From JAEDES01 sp964616405 (GTDB taxonomy: Bacteria > Bacillota_I > Bacilli_A > RF39 > UBA660): a stretch of DNA of 64,000 bases. The stretch spans positions 3,756-67,755 of the forward strand of contig CAZTRE010000002.1 in the NCBI GenBank assembly GCA_964616405.1. The letters are read 5' to 3'. The position numbers and the translations under genes are program-made. Below the pieces are notes generated by a model that was given only the letters and a program-made list of their open reading frames with translations, was not told the DNA's origin and ran no database searches. Each line of letters starts with the position of its first letter. The stretch's first letter is position 1. Positions 1 to 8,120 of this stretch are shown piece by piece.

Positions 1-393
1 AATACTTTTTTCAATGTAATTTGTATTATATGGGGGGTCTAAAAAGATAATATCAAAGGTAAGTTTTTGAGACGCCAATACTTTTAAAGCGGTTAAATAG
101 TCCATATTAAAAACTTCACAAGAAGTTATACCTATTGTTTTTAAATTACTATTAATTGTTTTTACCGCTTGTTTATTTGAATCAACTAAAATGGCTTTAA
201 TGGCTCCTTCGGAAATTGCCTCTATCCCTAAATTTCCACTACCAGAAAAAAGATCCAAAACTATACTATTAGGTAGATAGTTTTGGATTGTCGCAAAAAG
301 AGATTCCTTCACTCTATCCATAGTTGGCCTGGTTCCATTTATGTCATAACCTTCAATTTTTCTTCCTTTATATAGACCACTTATTACTTTCAT
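1..393 (-). CDS. rsmD: 16S rRNA (guanine966-N2)-methyltransferase RsmD, partial (3' end cut by window edge)
   Basis: The protein starts MKVISGLYKGRKIEGYD at 393 and runs off the window at position 1. About 131 residues are visible. They include the RsmD N-terminal signature (RPTMDRVKESLF), the SAM-binding loop VLDLFSGSGNLGIEA and, near the window edge, the catalytic motif DPPY (LTFDIIFLDPPYNTNY). RsmD methylates G966 of 16S rRNA during 30S assembly. The ATG overlaps the TGA of the upstream ylbF-like gene in an ATGA junction (390-393), so the two are probably translationally coupled. In Bacillus subtilis rsmD is ylbH and lies just after ylbF-ylbG, which agrees with the neighbours here. Confidence 0.95.
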   Translation of the reverse strand, partial: MKVISGLYKGRKIEGYDINGTRPTMDRVKESLFATIQNYLPNSIVLDLFSGSGNLGIEAISEGAIKAILVDSNKQAVKTINSNLKTIGITSCEVFNMDYLTALKVLASQKLTFDIIFLDPPYNTNYIEKSI

Positions 394-674
394 AAACCAC
401 ACTTATCCTTCTTTGTAATTTGTTTTAGTTTTTGATTTATCTCTAATATTAAAAAATTTAGTTTTGCTTCTTCGTGTTTGTATTCTCTTATTAAATCATT
501 TTCTAATAATTGTTTTTTTATCCTTTCGTCATGTGTATAATTATATTTTTCTAATAGGTCAACTAATACTTGATCTTGTTTTATTTTTTGATATAAATAT
601 TTTATTTCTTTAATGCAGGGTGTATTATCTAATTGTTTTTTTAATAAATTAATTTTTTCATATAATTCTTCCAT
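390..674 (-). CDS. ylbF: YlbF/YmcA-family protein
   Basis: A 94-residue helical, lysine/glutamate-rich protein (MEELYEKINLLKKQLDNT...) of the size and character of the DUF964 (YlbF/YmcA) family. The assignment rests as much on position as on sequence: it sits directly before rsmD and after ylbE- and ylbD-like genes, the order found in Bacillus apart from a missing ylbG. In B. subtilis YlbF forms a complex with YmcA and YaaT that modulates RNase Y and competence/biofilm development. Whether that complex exists here cannot be told, since no partner is in the window. It overlaps the rsmD start by 4 bp. Confidence 0.75.
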   Translation of the reverse strand: MEELYEKINLLKKQLDNTPCIKEIKYLYQKIKQDQVLVDLLEKYNYTHDERIKKQLLENDLIREYKHEEAKLNFLILEINQKLKQITKKDKCGL

Positions 675-695
675 ATATTTATTTTATCATATTTT

Positions 696-917
696 TTATT
701 TTAATACACCCATAAGTGTTGAGATAAGTTCAATATTTTTAGATAGTTTTTTTATTTTATCTTCTTGGGTTAATTTATAATAATGTTTAGCTTGCTCTTC
801 TATTTTTGGAATAACCGCACTAGTACGTGTTAATTCTTTATACCAAGAAGAATCTTCCCGAAGATAGTTATAAATTAGGGGATTATTTTTAATATAGTTA
901 ATTGTATATTGATCCAT
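696..917 (-). CDS. ylbE: YlbE-like protein
   Basis: A 73-residue protein, MDQYTINYIKNNPLIYNYLR..., containing the segment LREDSSWYKELTR followed by a KHYYKLT stretch. This matches the YlbE-like family (about 80 residues, pattern R-NP-WYR-L-R...A-KYYEKT). The function is unknown in any organism. The start codon overlaps the stop of the ylbD-like gene (TAATG at 915-919), so the two are translationally coupled. The order ylbD-ylbE-ylbF-rsmD is the Bacillus arrangement. Confidence 0.75.
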   Translation of the reverse strand: MDQYTINYIKNNPLIYNYLREDSSWYKELTRTSAVIPKIEEQAKHYYKLTQEDKIKKLSKNIELISTLMGVLK

Positions 918-1255
918 TAATCGTCAAAATATGTGTATAGTGGTTTAGGCTCATGTTGAGGTCTTGTCGAAGTGTTACTATTAAGTCCAATATCTTGAAG
1001 AAGGCCAATTGTTTTTTGAAGGGAGGTTACGCCTTGTTGGACTTGTTCTATATCAAGATTCTTAAAGGTTTGAAAAAGTTCTTTTAGGGGTTCTTTAACT
1101 GACGTTGTAGTAAAAAATTGATTCCAAATAGTAGAGTTTTCACCATAGATATCGTATAGTTCATATAATTTTTGCCAAGTTGTTATATTTTTTAGAACGG
1201 ACTGTGCCAGTTCGGGATGTTTTCCAGCAAAGGCTTTAAATGTATCTTTAGACAT
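917..1255 (-). CDS. ylbD: YlbD-like putative coat protein family member
   Basis: 112 residues from the ATG at 1255 (MSKDTFKAFAGKHPELAQ). A longer reading begins at 1300, but that start lies inside the parC terminator hairpin, while the ATG at 1255 is preceded by GGTGATAAT, a good ribosome site. The motif FAGKHPEL...WQKLYELYDIYGEN resembles the YlbD family (F..KHP...TWQELYEDW...GE), annotated as a putative spore coat protein in Bacillus. Sporulation cannot be inferred from this alone. It is the first gene of a tightly coupled ylbD-ylbE pair, with ylbF and rsmD following. The C-terminal tail is low complexity (NSNTSTRPQHEPKPLYTYFDD in part). Confidence 0.75.
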   Translation of the reverse strand: MSKDTFKAFAGKHPELAQSVLKNITTWQKLYELYDIYGENSTIWNQFFTTTSVKEPLKELFQTFKNLDIEQVQQGVTSLQKTIGLLQDIGLNSNTSTRPQHEPKPLYTYFDD

Positions 1256-1291
1256 ATTATCACCACTATATTTTATGATAAAAGACAAAAA

Positions 1292-1313
1292 AAAAGACAT
1301 GAGTATGTCTTTT
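1292..1313 (-). terminator. Rho-independent terminator of parE-parC
   Basis: A 9-bp perfect stem (AAAAGACAT / ATGTCTTTT) with a 4-nt loop, followed on the minus strand by a T-run. It overlaps the parC stop codon. Confidence 0.9.
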
Positions 1314-3876
1314 AATTTAGAAAATCATCGATTGTCATTAGGCGATCATCTATTTCTTTTAAAGATATTGCATCTTTTTTGGAAACTTCTACTGTTTTTT
1401 CTACCTTTTCTTCAGTTTCTTCTCTTTTAATAAGTGGAGTTTCTTCGTATGTTGCACTTGTAAGGTTAGCCACTATAAACGCATCAATTAATGGGTGTTT
1501 ACTAATTAGGCTTCCAGTCGAATGACGATCTGCAATTGGAAGTTCCGTTAATTTCATTATTTTAATATCTTCGTTCTTGATACCGATATGTTCTTTAACA
1601 TCCGTAATAAAAGTCTTTAATACTTTATAGGGATTAGTTTTTACTTCACGAATAATTAACAATCCGCGACGGGCTCTAGTTGATAATTCAAATTCATTTA
1701 ATCGAACTCGTTTGGCAGTTCCTTTATCAGTAATTATCGTAATATATTCATCCTTATTATAATCAAAATTATTAATTGAAATTAAATAATCATCTTTTAA
1801 TTTTATTCCTTTTACGCCCGATGCTTTTACTCCTACTATTGGTACTTCTTCAGAATTAAAGCTTAATGCATAGCCTGAATCAGTAACTAAGAATAAATAT
1901 GGTTTTGTCTCAACGAAAGCATTAATAACTTGATCATCATCTTTTAGTTTCATACAGCTTGTTGGTTTTGAATATCTTTGCAATTTGAATTCTTTTAATT
2001 TAGAACGTTTAACCATTCCGTTCTTTGTAGCAATAACAATATTATTTTCTGTTTGAAAGTCATAGGCAGGTATAGCTGTGACAATACTTTCTTCTGGAGA
2101 TATTTCAATAATATTGCTTACGTGTTTTGGCATATCTTTCCATTTTAAATCTGGAATTATATGAACTGGGATATGTAAATAATTTCCGGCAGTTGTGAAT
2201 AAAAGGATCGTATCAGTTGTATTCATTTCATATATTCCTAAGATATAGTCATTCTCTTTAATGGTAATATCATCTGGATTAGATGCAGAGTAACTTCTAA
2301 ATGAAGTACGTTTAATGTAACCATCTTTAGTAACCATAACTACAACATCCTCTTTTGGAATCATGGCTGCAGTATCAATTTTGATTTCAGTTATTTCTTC
2401 TTTAATGTCTGTTAAACGAGGAGTTGGATATTCATTTTTAACGTCACGTAAATCTTTTTTCATAACTGATTTTAAAACATCTTCACTACCCAAAATAGCT
2501 GTTAGGCCATTGATAATTTTTTCTAAAGACTCTTTTTCGTTTTCTAAAGCAACTACGTCGGTATTTGTTAGACGATAAAGTTGTAAGGTAACGATGGCTT
2601 CCGCTTGGGCTTCAGTAAAGTCAAATTCTTTTACTAAGTTATCTTTAGCATCAGATTTATTTTTTGATGCTCGGATAGTTTTAATTACTTCATCTAAAAT
2701 AGAAATACATTTAATTAAACCTTCAACTATATGATATCTTGCTTTAGCGTGTTTTAAATCAAATTCTGTTCGACGTCTTACCACTTCTTTTTGATGAGCA
2801 ATAAAAGCATCTAAAGCAGCAGTTAGACCTAACAATTTAGGACGTCTATTAACAATTGAAACCATATTGAAGTTATAGCTTATTTGCATATCTGTATTTT
2901 TAAGTAAGTAATTTATAATTAAGTCTTTATTGGCATTTTTCTTAAGTTCAATAACGACGCGAACATCGGCAGCTGATTCATCTCTAACCTCAGCTATTCC
3001 ATCTATTTTCTTATCAATTCTAATATCATCAATCTTTTTAACCATCATTGCTTTATTAACTTCAAATGGTATTTCAGTAATAATAATAGAACTACCTGAT
3101 TTTGATTCTTCAATTTCATATCTACTTTTAACGATAATCTTGCCACGTCCTGTTTCATAAGCTTGCTTTATTCCATCAAGTCCTTCAACAATTCCACCGG
3201 TTGGAAAATCTGGTCCCTTAACATATTTCATTAGAGTATCTAGGCTGCAATTTGGATTATCAATACGATGAATTGTAGCATCAATGATTTCTGTTAAGTT
3301 ATGTGGAGGAATATTGGTAGCATATCCAGCAGAAATACCCATCGCTCCATAAACTAATAAAGCTGGAAAGCGAGCTGGTAAAACGGTTGGTTCAACAGTT
3401 GTATCATCAAAGTTTGGCGCAAATTCAACGGTATCTTTATCAATATCGCGAATCATCTCATTAGATATCTTTGAAAGACGGGCTTCTGTATAACGATAAG
3501 CAGCTGGAGAATCGCCATCGATAGAACCGTTGTTTCCGTGCATATCAATATATGGAAGTCTTGTTTTCCATGGTTGGCTCATTCTGACCATAGCATCATA
3601 AATAGAAGTATCACCATGAGGATGGTAATTAGCTATTACATCTCCAACTGTTTTGGCACTCTTACGATAACCTTTATCATAAGTGTTTTTTTCTTTATTC
3701 ATAGAATAAAGAATACGACGTTGAACCGGCTTTAGTCCATCTCTCGCATCGGGAATAGCACGATCTTGAATAATATATTTTGAATAACTTCCAAAACGTT
3801 CTCCCATGATATCTTCTAAGGTATAGTCAAAAATCTTTTCAATGATTTCTTCTGTTTCTGATTTTTTTCTAGCCAT
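1312..3876 (-). CDS. parC: DNA topoisomerase IV subunit A
   Basis: 854 residues from the ATG at 3876 (MARKKSETEEI). An in-frame GTG three codons upstream is part of the ribosome site AGTGAT and is not taken as the start. The N-terminal breakage-reunion domain shows PDARDGLKPVQRRILY, the quinolone-resistance region YHPHGDTSIYDAMVRMSQPW and the catalytic tyrosine in AYRYTEARLS. MHGNNGSIDGD favours ParC over GyrA. The C-terminal half is the beta-pinwheel domain. With ParE it decatenates daughter chromosomes. It lies 26 bp after parE in one operon and is closed by a strong terminator. Confidence 0.95.
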   Translation of the reverse strand: MARKKSETEEIIEKIFDYTLEDIMGERFGSYSKYIIQDRAIPDARDGLKPVQRRILYSMNKEKNTYDKGYRKSAKTVGDVIANYHPHGDTSIYDAMVRMSQPWKTRLPYIDMHGNNGSIDGDSPAAYRYTEARLSKISNEMIRDIDKDTVEFAPNFDDTTVEPTVLPARFPALLVYGAMGISAGYATNIPPHNLTEIIDATIHRIDNPNCSLDTLMKYVKGPDFPTGGIVEGLDGIKQAYETGRGKIIVKSRYEIEESKSGSSIIITEIPFEVNKAMMVKKIDDIRIDKKIDGIAEVRDESAADVRVVIELKKNANKDLIINYLLKNTDMQISYNFNMVSIVNRRPKLLGLTAALDAFIAHQKEVVRRRTEFDLKHAKARYHIVEGLIKCISILDEVIKTIRASKNKSDAKDNLVKEFDFTEAQAEAIVTLQLYRLTNTDVVALENEKESLEKIINGLTAILGSEDVLKSVMKKDLRDVKNEYPTPRLTDIKEEITEIKIDTAAMIPKEDVVVMVTKDGYIKRTSFRSYSASNPDDITIKENDYILGIYEMNTTDTILLFTTAGNYLHIPVHIIPDLKWKDMPKHVSNIIEISPEESIVTAIPAYDFQTENNIVIATKNGMVKRSKLKEFKLQRYSKPTSCMKLKDDDQVINAFVETKPYLFLVTDSGYALSFNSEEVPIVGVKASGVKGIKLKDDYLISINNFDYNKDEYITIITDKGTAKRVRLNEFELSTRARRGLLIIREVKTNPYKVLKTFITDVKEHIGIKNEDIKIMKLTELPIADRHSTGSLISKHPLIDAFIVANLTSATYEETPLIKREETEEKVEKTVEVSKKDAISLKEIDDRLMTIDDFLN

Positions 3877-3902
3877 TTTTATCACTACTTTCTTTTATTT
3901 TG

Positions 3903-5804
3903 TTAAATTTCATAATTATCTTCTAGGGTGAATTCAACATTTTCATCAATCCACTCTTTACGAGGAGAAACATCATCCCCCATTAGAACTGAGACACGTT
4001 TTTCAGCGAGTTGTGCATCTTCGATATTGACTCTAATTAGCGTACGACTGCCTGGCTTCATTGTTGTTTCGCAAAGTTGGTCGGCATTCATCTCACCAAG
4101 ACCTTTATAACGTTGGATATCGCATTTTTTACCTTTAGATTTTTCTTGCATTTCTTCTACTGTATAGGCATATTCTACTGTCTTACCGCTTTGAATTTTA
4201 AATAGTGGTGGTAAGGCCACGAATAATCTACCATCTTCAATTAGTGGTCTCATATAGCGATAGAAAAATGTTAGTAATAGACATTGAATGTGTCCTCCAT
4301 CTTCATCAGCATCGGACATGATAATTACTTTATTATATTCACAATCTTTAATATCAAAGTTAGAACCATAACCAGCACCAATTGTATAAATCATAGTATT
4401 AATCTCTTCATTACGAAGAATATCTTCTTCTTTAGTCTTTTCAGTATTTAATACTTTGCCACGTAATGGAAGAATGGCTTGATATTTACGATCTCTTCCT
4501 TGCTTTGCAGAGCCACCGGCTGAATCCCCTTCGACTAAGAATAATTCTTTTTTATCTTTATCTTTACTTTGGGCTGGAGCTAGTTTGCCAGAAAGTGATC
4601 TTTCTTCTTTCTTTTTACTTGTTCCTTTTCGAGCTTCTTCTCTAGCTTTTCGAGCGGCTTCACGAGCTATTTTACTACGCAGACTTTTATTGATAATATC
4701 GGTTGCGATAGCTTTATTTTCTTCTAAGAAAACACGCATTTGTTCCGTGACTAAGGCTTCTACGGCTACTCTAGCTTGAGGAGTTCCAAGTTTACCTTTA
4801 GTTTGTCCTTCAAATTGAAGTATTCCTTCAGGAATCTTTAAACTAATAATAGCAGTAAGACCTTCTCTGACATCTCCACCTTCTAAGGATTTATCTTTTC
4901 CTTTAATAAAGCCATTGCTTTTAGCATAGTCATTAAAAACTTTGGTTAAAGCCGTTTTAAAGCCAACTTCGTGAGTTCCTCCATCAATTGTTTTAACGTT
5001 GTTGACGAAGCTTACTATATTTTCATTATAGGTATCAGTATATTGCATTGATACTTCAATATCCATTTTATCTTTTGAACCAGACATCGTTAAAACTTTA
5101 TGAAGAGTTGTTTTATTTTTATTTAAATCTTCTACAAACTCTTCAATACCACGTTCATAATAAAATTTTGCTTCTCGCTCATCTTCTTCATCAATTACCT
5201 CAATCGTAATTCCTTTTAATAAAAAAGCACTTTCTTGCATTCTTTCACAGATTGTTGTGAAAGAAAAGTTGGTTGAAGAGAAGATTTCTTCATCTGGCAA
5301 AAATCTAACTGTTGTACCAGTTTTGTTTGTTGGAGCAACTTCTTTTAAAGGTTGAACAACATGACCGCCATTTTCAAAACGAATGTAATGTTCTTTTCTA
5401 TCTCTTTTGATAGTTACTTCACACCATTTCGATAAGGCATTAACTACACTAGCACCTACTCCATGAAGACCACCAGATACTTTGTAACCTTCACTTTCAA
5501 ACTTTCCTCCAGCATGTAAAACTGTAAAAATTACCTCTGGTGTAGATATACCAGACGCGTGCATTCCAGTTGGAAGTCCTCGTCCATGGTCTTCAACGCT
5601 TACCGATTTATCTTTATGGATAGTTATTTTGATAGAATCACCAAAACCATTAATTGCTTCATCTATTGCATTATCGACGATTTCCCATACTAAGTGGTGC
5701 AATCCTCTTTTATCCGTTGAACCTATGTACATACCCGGTCTTTTTCTAACTGCATCTAAACCTTCCAAGATCTTGATTGATGAGTCGTCATACTTTAACG
5801 CCAT
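3903..5804 (-). CDS. parE: DNA topoisomerase IV subunit B
   Basis: 633 residues, a normal ParE length. The GHKL ATPase domain shows IVDNAIDEAINGFGD (ATP-binding Asn and catalytic Glu region), DHGRGLP and GGLHGVGASVVNALS. The Toprim domain shows LFLVEGDSAGGSAKQGRDR and the metal-binding DADEDGGHIQ, a slight variant of DADVDGAHI. It supplies ATP-driven strand passage in Topo IV. The start at 5804 has AGGAGTGATAAA directly upstream, and a sigma-A-type promoter lies at 5835-5863, so parE leads the parE-parC operon. Gyrase is the main alternative, but the length, the partner ParC and the QRDR context favour Topo IV. Confidence 0.95.
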   Translation of the reverse strand: MALKYDDSSIKILEGLDAVRKRPGMYIGSTDKRGLHHLVWEIVDNAIDEAINGFGDSIKITIHKDKSVSVEDHGRGLPTGMHASGISTPEVIFTVLHAGGKFESEGYKVSGGLHGVGASVVNALSKWCEVTIKRDRKEHYIRFENGGHVVQPLKEVAPTNKTGTTVRFLPDEEIFSSTNFSFTTICERMQESAFLLKGITIEVIDEEDEREAKFYYERGIEEFVEDLNKNKTTLHKVLTMSGSKDKMDIEVSMQYTDTYNENIVSFVNNVKTIDGGTHEVGFKTALTKVFNDYAKSNGFIKGKDKSLEGGDVREGLTAIISLKIPEGILQFEGQTKGKLGTPQARVAVEALVTEQMRVFLEENKAIATDIINKSLRSKIAREAARKAREEARKGTSKKKEERSLSGKLAPAQSKDKDKKELFLVEGDSAGGSAKQGRDRKYQAILPLRGKVLNTEKTKEEDILRNEEINTMIYTIGAGYGSNFDIKDCEYNKVIIMSDADEDGGHIQCLLLTFFYRYMRPLIEDGRLFVALPPLFKIQSGKTVEYAYTVEEMQEKSKGKKCDIQRYKGLGEMNADQLCETTMKPGSRTLIRVNIEDAQLAEKRVSVLMGDDVSPRKEWIDENVEFTLEDNYEI

Positions 5805-5834
5805 TTTATCACTCCTAATATCTAACTATTAGTT

Positions 5835-5863
5835 ATTATAACGAAAATCCATCTTCATTTCAA
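5835..5863 (-). promoter_or_regulatory. Sigma-A-type promoter for parE-parC
   Basis: On the minus strand TTGAAA, a 17-bp spacer, then a perfect TATAAT, about 30 bp upstream of the parE start. Confidence 0.8.
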
Positions 5864-5922
5864 TGAAAGTTTACTTTTTTTGACATTTTTTGTTGTATAT
5901 CAACGTTTTTAGACTCTAATGA

Positions 5923-5953
5923 AAAAATAAGTCGAATATTCTGACTTATTTTT
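5923..5953 (-). terminator. Terminator after the metalloprotease-like gene
   Basis: An 11-bp perfect stem (AAAAATAAGTC / GACTTATTTTT) with a 9-nt loop and T-rich flank on the minus strand. Confidence 0.85.
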
Positions 5954-5997
5954 GAGTTCTAAAAGACAATAAATTTTAATATTATACTTATATGTTT

Positions 5998-7731
5998 TTA
6001 TTTATTACTATTAGTTCCATTTTTCATACTATTTGGGCCCAGGTTAATCTTATCCATAGCGATTTCTGTGAATGTGTCAAAATCTAAATTTTGGAGCTTT
6101 TCATTTTCAAAAACTAGTGATGAAAAGTCATCAGTTTCTTTTTTTCTAACGGCAATCTTAGTATGATCAGGATCTACAAAAACTAACGCATAATTTAGTT
6201 GCTGCGGATTTGGTTCTTTACTATCTTTAAAATTTTCACTATATTTTAAGATCGTTCCTAAGGGATCTTCCTCCATCTTTTTTCCAATCTTTGCTTCATA
6301 CATATTAGTTAAAATACCTTTTATTTTTGCCTGACGGTCATAATAATCTTCATCGTAATATTTTTCTTTAGCCATGGAATACAATCTCTCTTTTTGACTA
6401 GTACTAAACAAGCCTATGTTTTCCGCTTCAGTTATAATACTTATTGCTGATGATAAAAAGAGTTTCCTTTTTATTTCATAGTCACTTAATCTCAATAATT
6501 CAATAACCTCTTTTTTAGTACTATATTTACAAAGCTCGGTGATTAGCGAGTCCGGATCATAATTTAAGGTATATTGTGAAAGTTTGTCATTACCAATTAT
6601 TAGCCCAATGGATGAGGCTAGTATTCTTTCGTTATAATATGCGCAGCCAACAAAAAAGTTGTCATTAACAAAGTTTTCAGTCATTCCCTCATTAATAGCA
6701 TCGCCTAATAAGGATGAGTTATCACTAAGACCCGTACTTAAAGGGCCATACCTTAAAATCGCATGTAATTGTTCATGAGCTTTCGTTTTATCTGATGCGC
6801 CAGAAACATAAGAGATTCTGTTTGAAAGGGGATTATATTTTCCACTATATGGGGAAATATCTTCAAAAAGAACATTAATCTTTTTGACATCTTGAGTTTG
6901 GGCAACTATACACATGTTAATAATTGTTTTCTCATCCAAATGATAGGCATGATCGTTTAAAAAATATTTGTTAAATGCGTCTATAAATTTTTCTTTTGCC
7001 TCTTCTTTTAGGTGATGATTTTTATTAATGCTTTCTGCGAATAGTAGTTTAACATTTTCTGTTTTATCAAGTCCTTCATCAAGTTCCATAGTAATTTGGT
7101 TTTTAGGAATAATATTATGTTTAATAAGTGAATAATTAATACCGGGGCTTATATTATATAAAACTAAAAGTCCTGATACTAAGGCCATAGCTTTTAGACG
7201 CTTATATTGGTTTATTTGATCTTGAATTTCTGATCTAGGTAAGACGTCAGCCTTTTGAGCTTTTGATTTAAATCGTAACACGCTAGACTCTTTATTTGCA
7301 GAGGATTTTTTACTAATGTTTTCATCGAAACAATTTAATAATTCATTACTAATATCTTTTTCTGAAATATATTTTAAAAGTAAACTTTTAGCACTATCTT
7401 TGGTAAAAGTTAAATCAAACTTCTTTGATGAGACTTTTTTATAAACAGAAGATAAACGTTTTGTTTCTTCTTGCATAATCTTCATAGATTTCTTTAAATT
7501 GCTTTTATTTTTGTTATTAATCCCATCGCAAAATTGATTATGAATTTCCATAGCTATGCGAGAAGTTAGTAAATGCTCTTTTTGAAAATTATGCATACTA
7601 ACAGCATCAAGTTTTAAACTAGCTAGTTCTAGCTCTTTTAAAACATCTAGATATTTTTTTAACATTCTTCTTTGATTCCAATTAATATCTTTTTGTTTAT
7701 ATTTTAAATAACTAATTTTTTTATATACCAT
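5998..7731 (-). CDS. Unknown protein with one membrane segment and a zincin-like HEQLH motif
   Basis: 577 residues from the ATG at 7731, chosen because AGGTAGGA lies 6 nt upstream; an upstream in-frame start at 7767 lacks this. The first ~180 residues are lysine-rich and helical. One hydrophobic segment (LKAMALVSGLLVLY, about residues 179-195) could span the membrane. The central part contains KAHEQLHAILRYG, which fits the HExxH zinc-protease signature, followed about 29 residues later by INEGMTENF, whose glutamates could be the third zinc ligand of a gluzincin. The family is not recognised. It is a single-gene unit with its own promoter, a palindrome over the -10 and a terminator. An intracellular or membrane-tethered peptidase is the best guess. 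Confidence 0.6.
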   Translation of the reverse strand: MVYKKISYLKYKQKDINWNQRRMLKKYLDVLKELELASLKLDAVSMHNFQKEHLLTSRIAMEIHNQFCDGINNKNKSNLKKSMKIMQEETKRLSSVYKKVSSKKFDLTFTKDSAKSLLLKYISEKDISNELLNCFDENISKKSSANKESSVLRFKSKAQKADVLPRSEIQDQINQYKRLKAMALVSGLLVLYNISPGINYSLIKHNIIPKNQITMELDEGLDKTENVKLLFAESINKNHHLKEEAKEKFIDAFNKYFLNDHAYHLDEKTIINMCIVAQTQDVKKINVLFEDISPYSGKYNPLSNRISYVSGASDKTKAHEQLHAILRYGPLSTGLSDNSSLLGDAINEGMTENFVNDNFFVGCAYYNERILASSIGLIIGNDKLSQYTLNYDPDSLITELCKYSTKKEVIELLRLSDYEIKRKLFLSSAISIITEAENIGLFSTSQKERLYSMAKEKYYDEDYYDRQAKIKGILTNMYEAKIGKKMEEDPLGTILKYSENFKDSKEPNPQQLNYALVFVDPDHTKIAVRKKETDDFSSLVFENEKLQNLDFDTFTEIAMDKINLGPNSMKNGTNSNK

Positions 7732-7757
7732 AAATATCCTACCTACCTTATAGTTTG

Positions 7758-7787
7758 ATATTATCAAAGTTTGTTTATTTATGTCAA
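7758..7787 (-). promoter_or_regulatory. Promoter of the metalloprotease-like gene with overlapping palindrome
   Basis: On the minus strand TTGACA, an 18-bp spacer, then TAATAT. A 15-bp perfect palindrome (TTTGATATTATCAAA, 7754-7768) covers the -10, and a second inverted pair (TGTCAA/TTGACA) straddles the -35. This could be an operator. Confidence 0.6.
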
Positions 7788-7883
7788 ACTTATTGACACT
7801 ACTTTGGTATAGCGACAGTTAACTTAACACATTTTCAAATAATTATTAAAAAGACAACTAAAGATATAAAAAAAAGATCTTAT

Positions 7884-7911
7884 AAATAAAAAAATTAGAG
7901 ATAATCTCTAA
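7884..7911 (-). terminator. Terminator of the 54-aa membrane-protein gene
   Basis: The perfect inverted repeat TTAGAGAT-A-ATCTCTAA (7895-7911) is followed on the minus strand by TTTTTTTATTT. It lies 9 nt after the stop codon. Confidence 0.85.
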
Positions 7912-7919
7912 CTTTATAC

Positions 7920-8084
7920 TTAGTCGTCTAGCAAATTAAGTTTTTTTCTTTCCATTTCTTTCATCATGTTCTTTGCTTTATCCATTACTTGTGGATGTTT
8001 TTTCATATACATGTATCCAGCCACACCTATACCTCCTAGGGCAGCCGCAATAGTCATCTTTTTCTTTGTTTTATTTTTTTTCAT
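7920..8084 (-). CDS. Small membrane-associated protein, 54 aa
   Basis: A short reading frame: MKKNKTKKKMTIAAALGGIG... ending ...KLNLLDD. It has a basic start, a short hydrophobic stretch (TIAAALGGIGVAGYMYM) and a charged, methionine-rich helical tail (HPQVMDKAKNMMKEMERKK). AGAGGTGAAATC before the ATG is a clear ribosome site, and a strong terminator follows at once, so it is very likely a real gene. The layout resembles small YtxH-like membrane-anchored proteins, but no family is recognised. A 7-bp inverted repeat (TTCACCT 8088-8094 / AGGTGAA 8111-8117) could fold over its ribosome site. Confidence 0.75.
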   Translation of the reverse strand: MKKNKTKKKMTIAAALGGIGVAGYMYMKKHPQVMDKAKNMMKEMERKKLNLLDD

Positions 8085-8120
8085 GATTTCACCTCTACCT
8101 TTATTATGAAAGGTGAATTG

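Noticed and set aside
390..392. Mycoplasma code (TGA as tryptophan)
   Set aside because: TGA ends ylbF here and the YceD-like gene at 63870-63872 at positions fitting the family lengths, and tryptophan codons read TGG.
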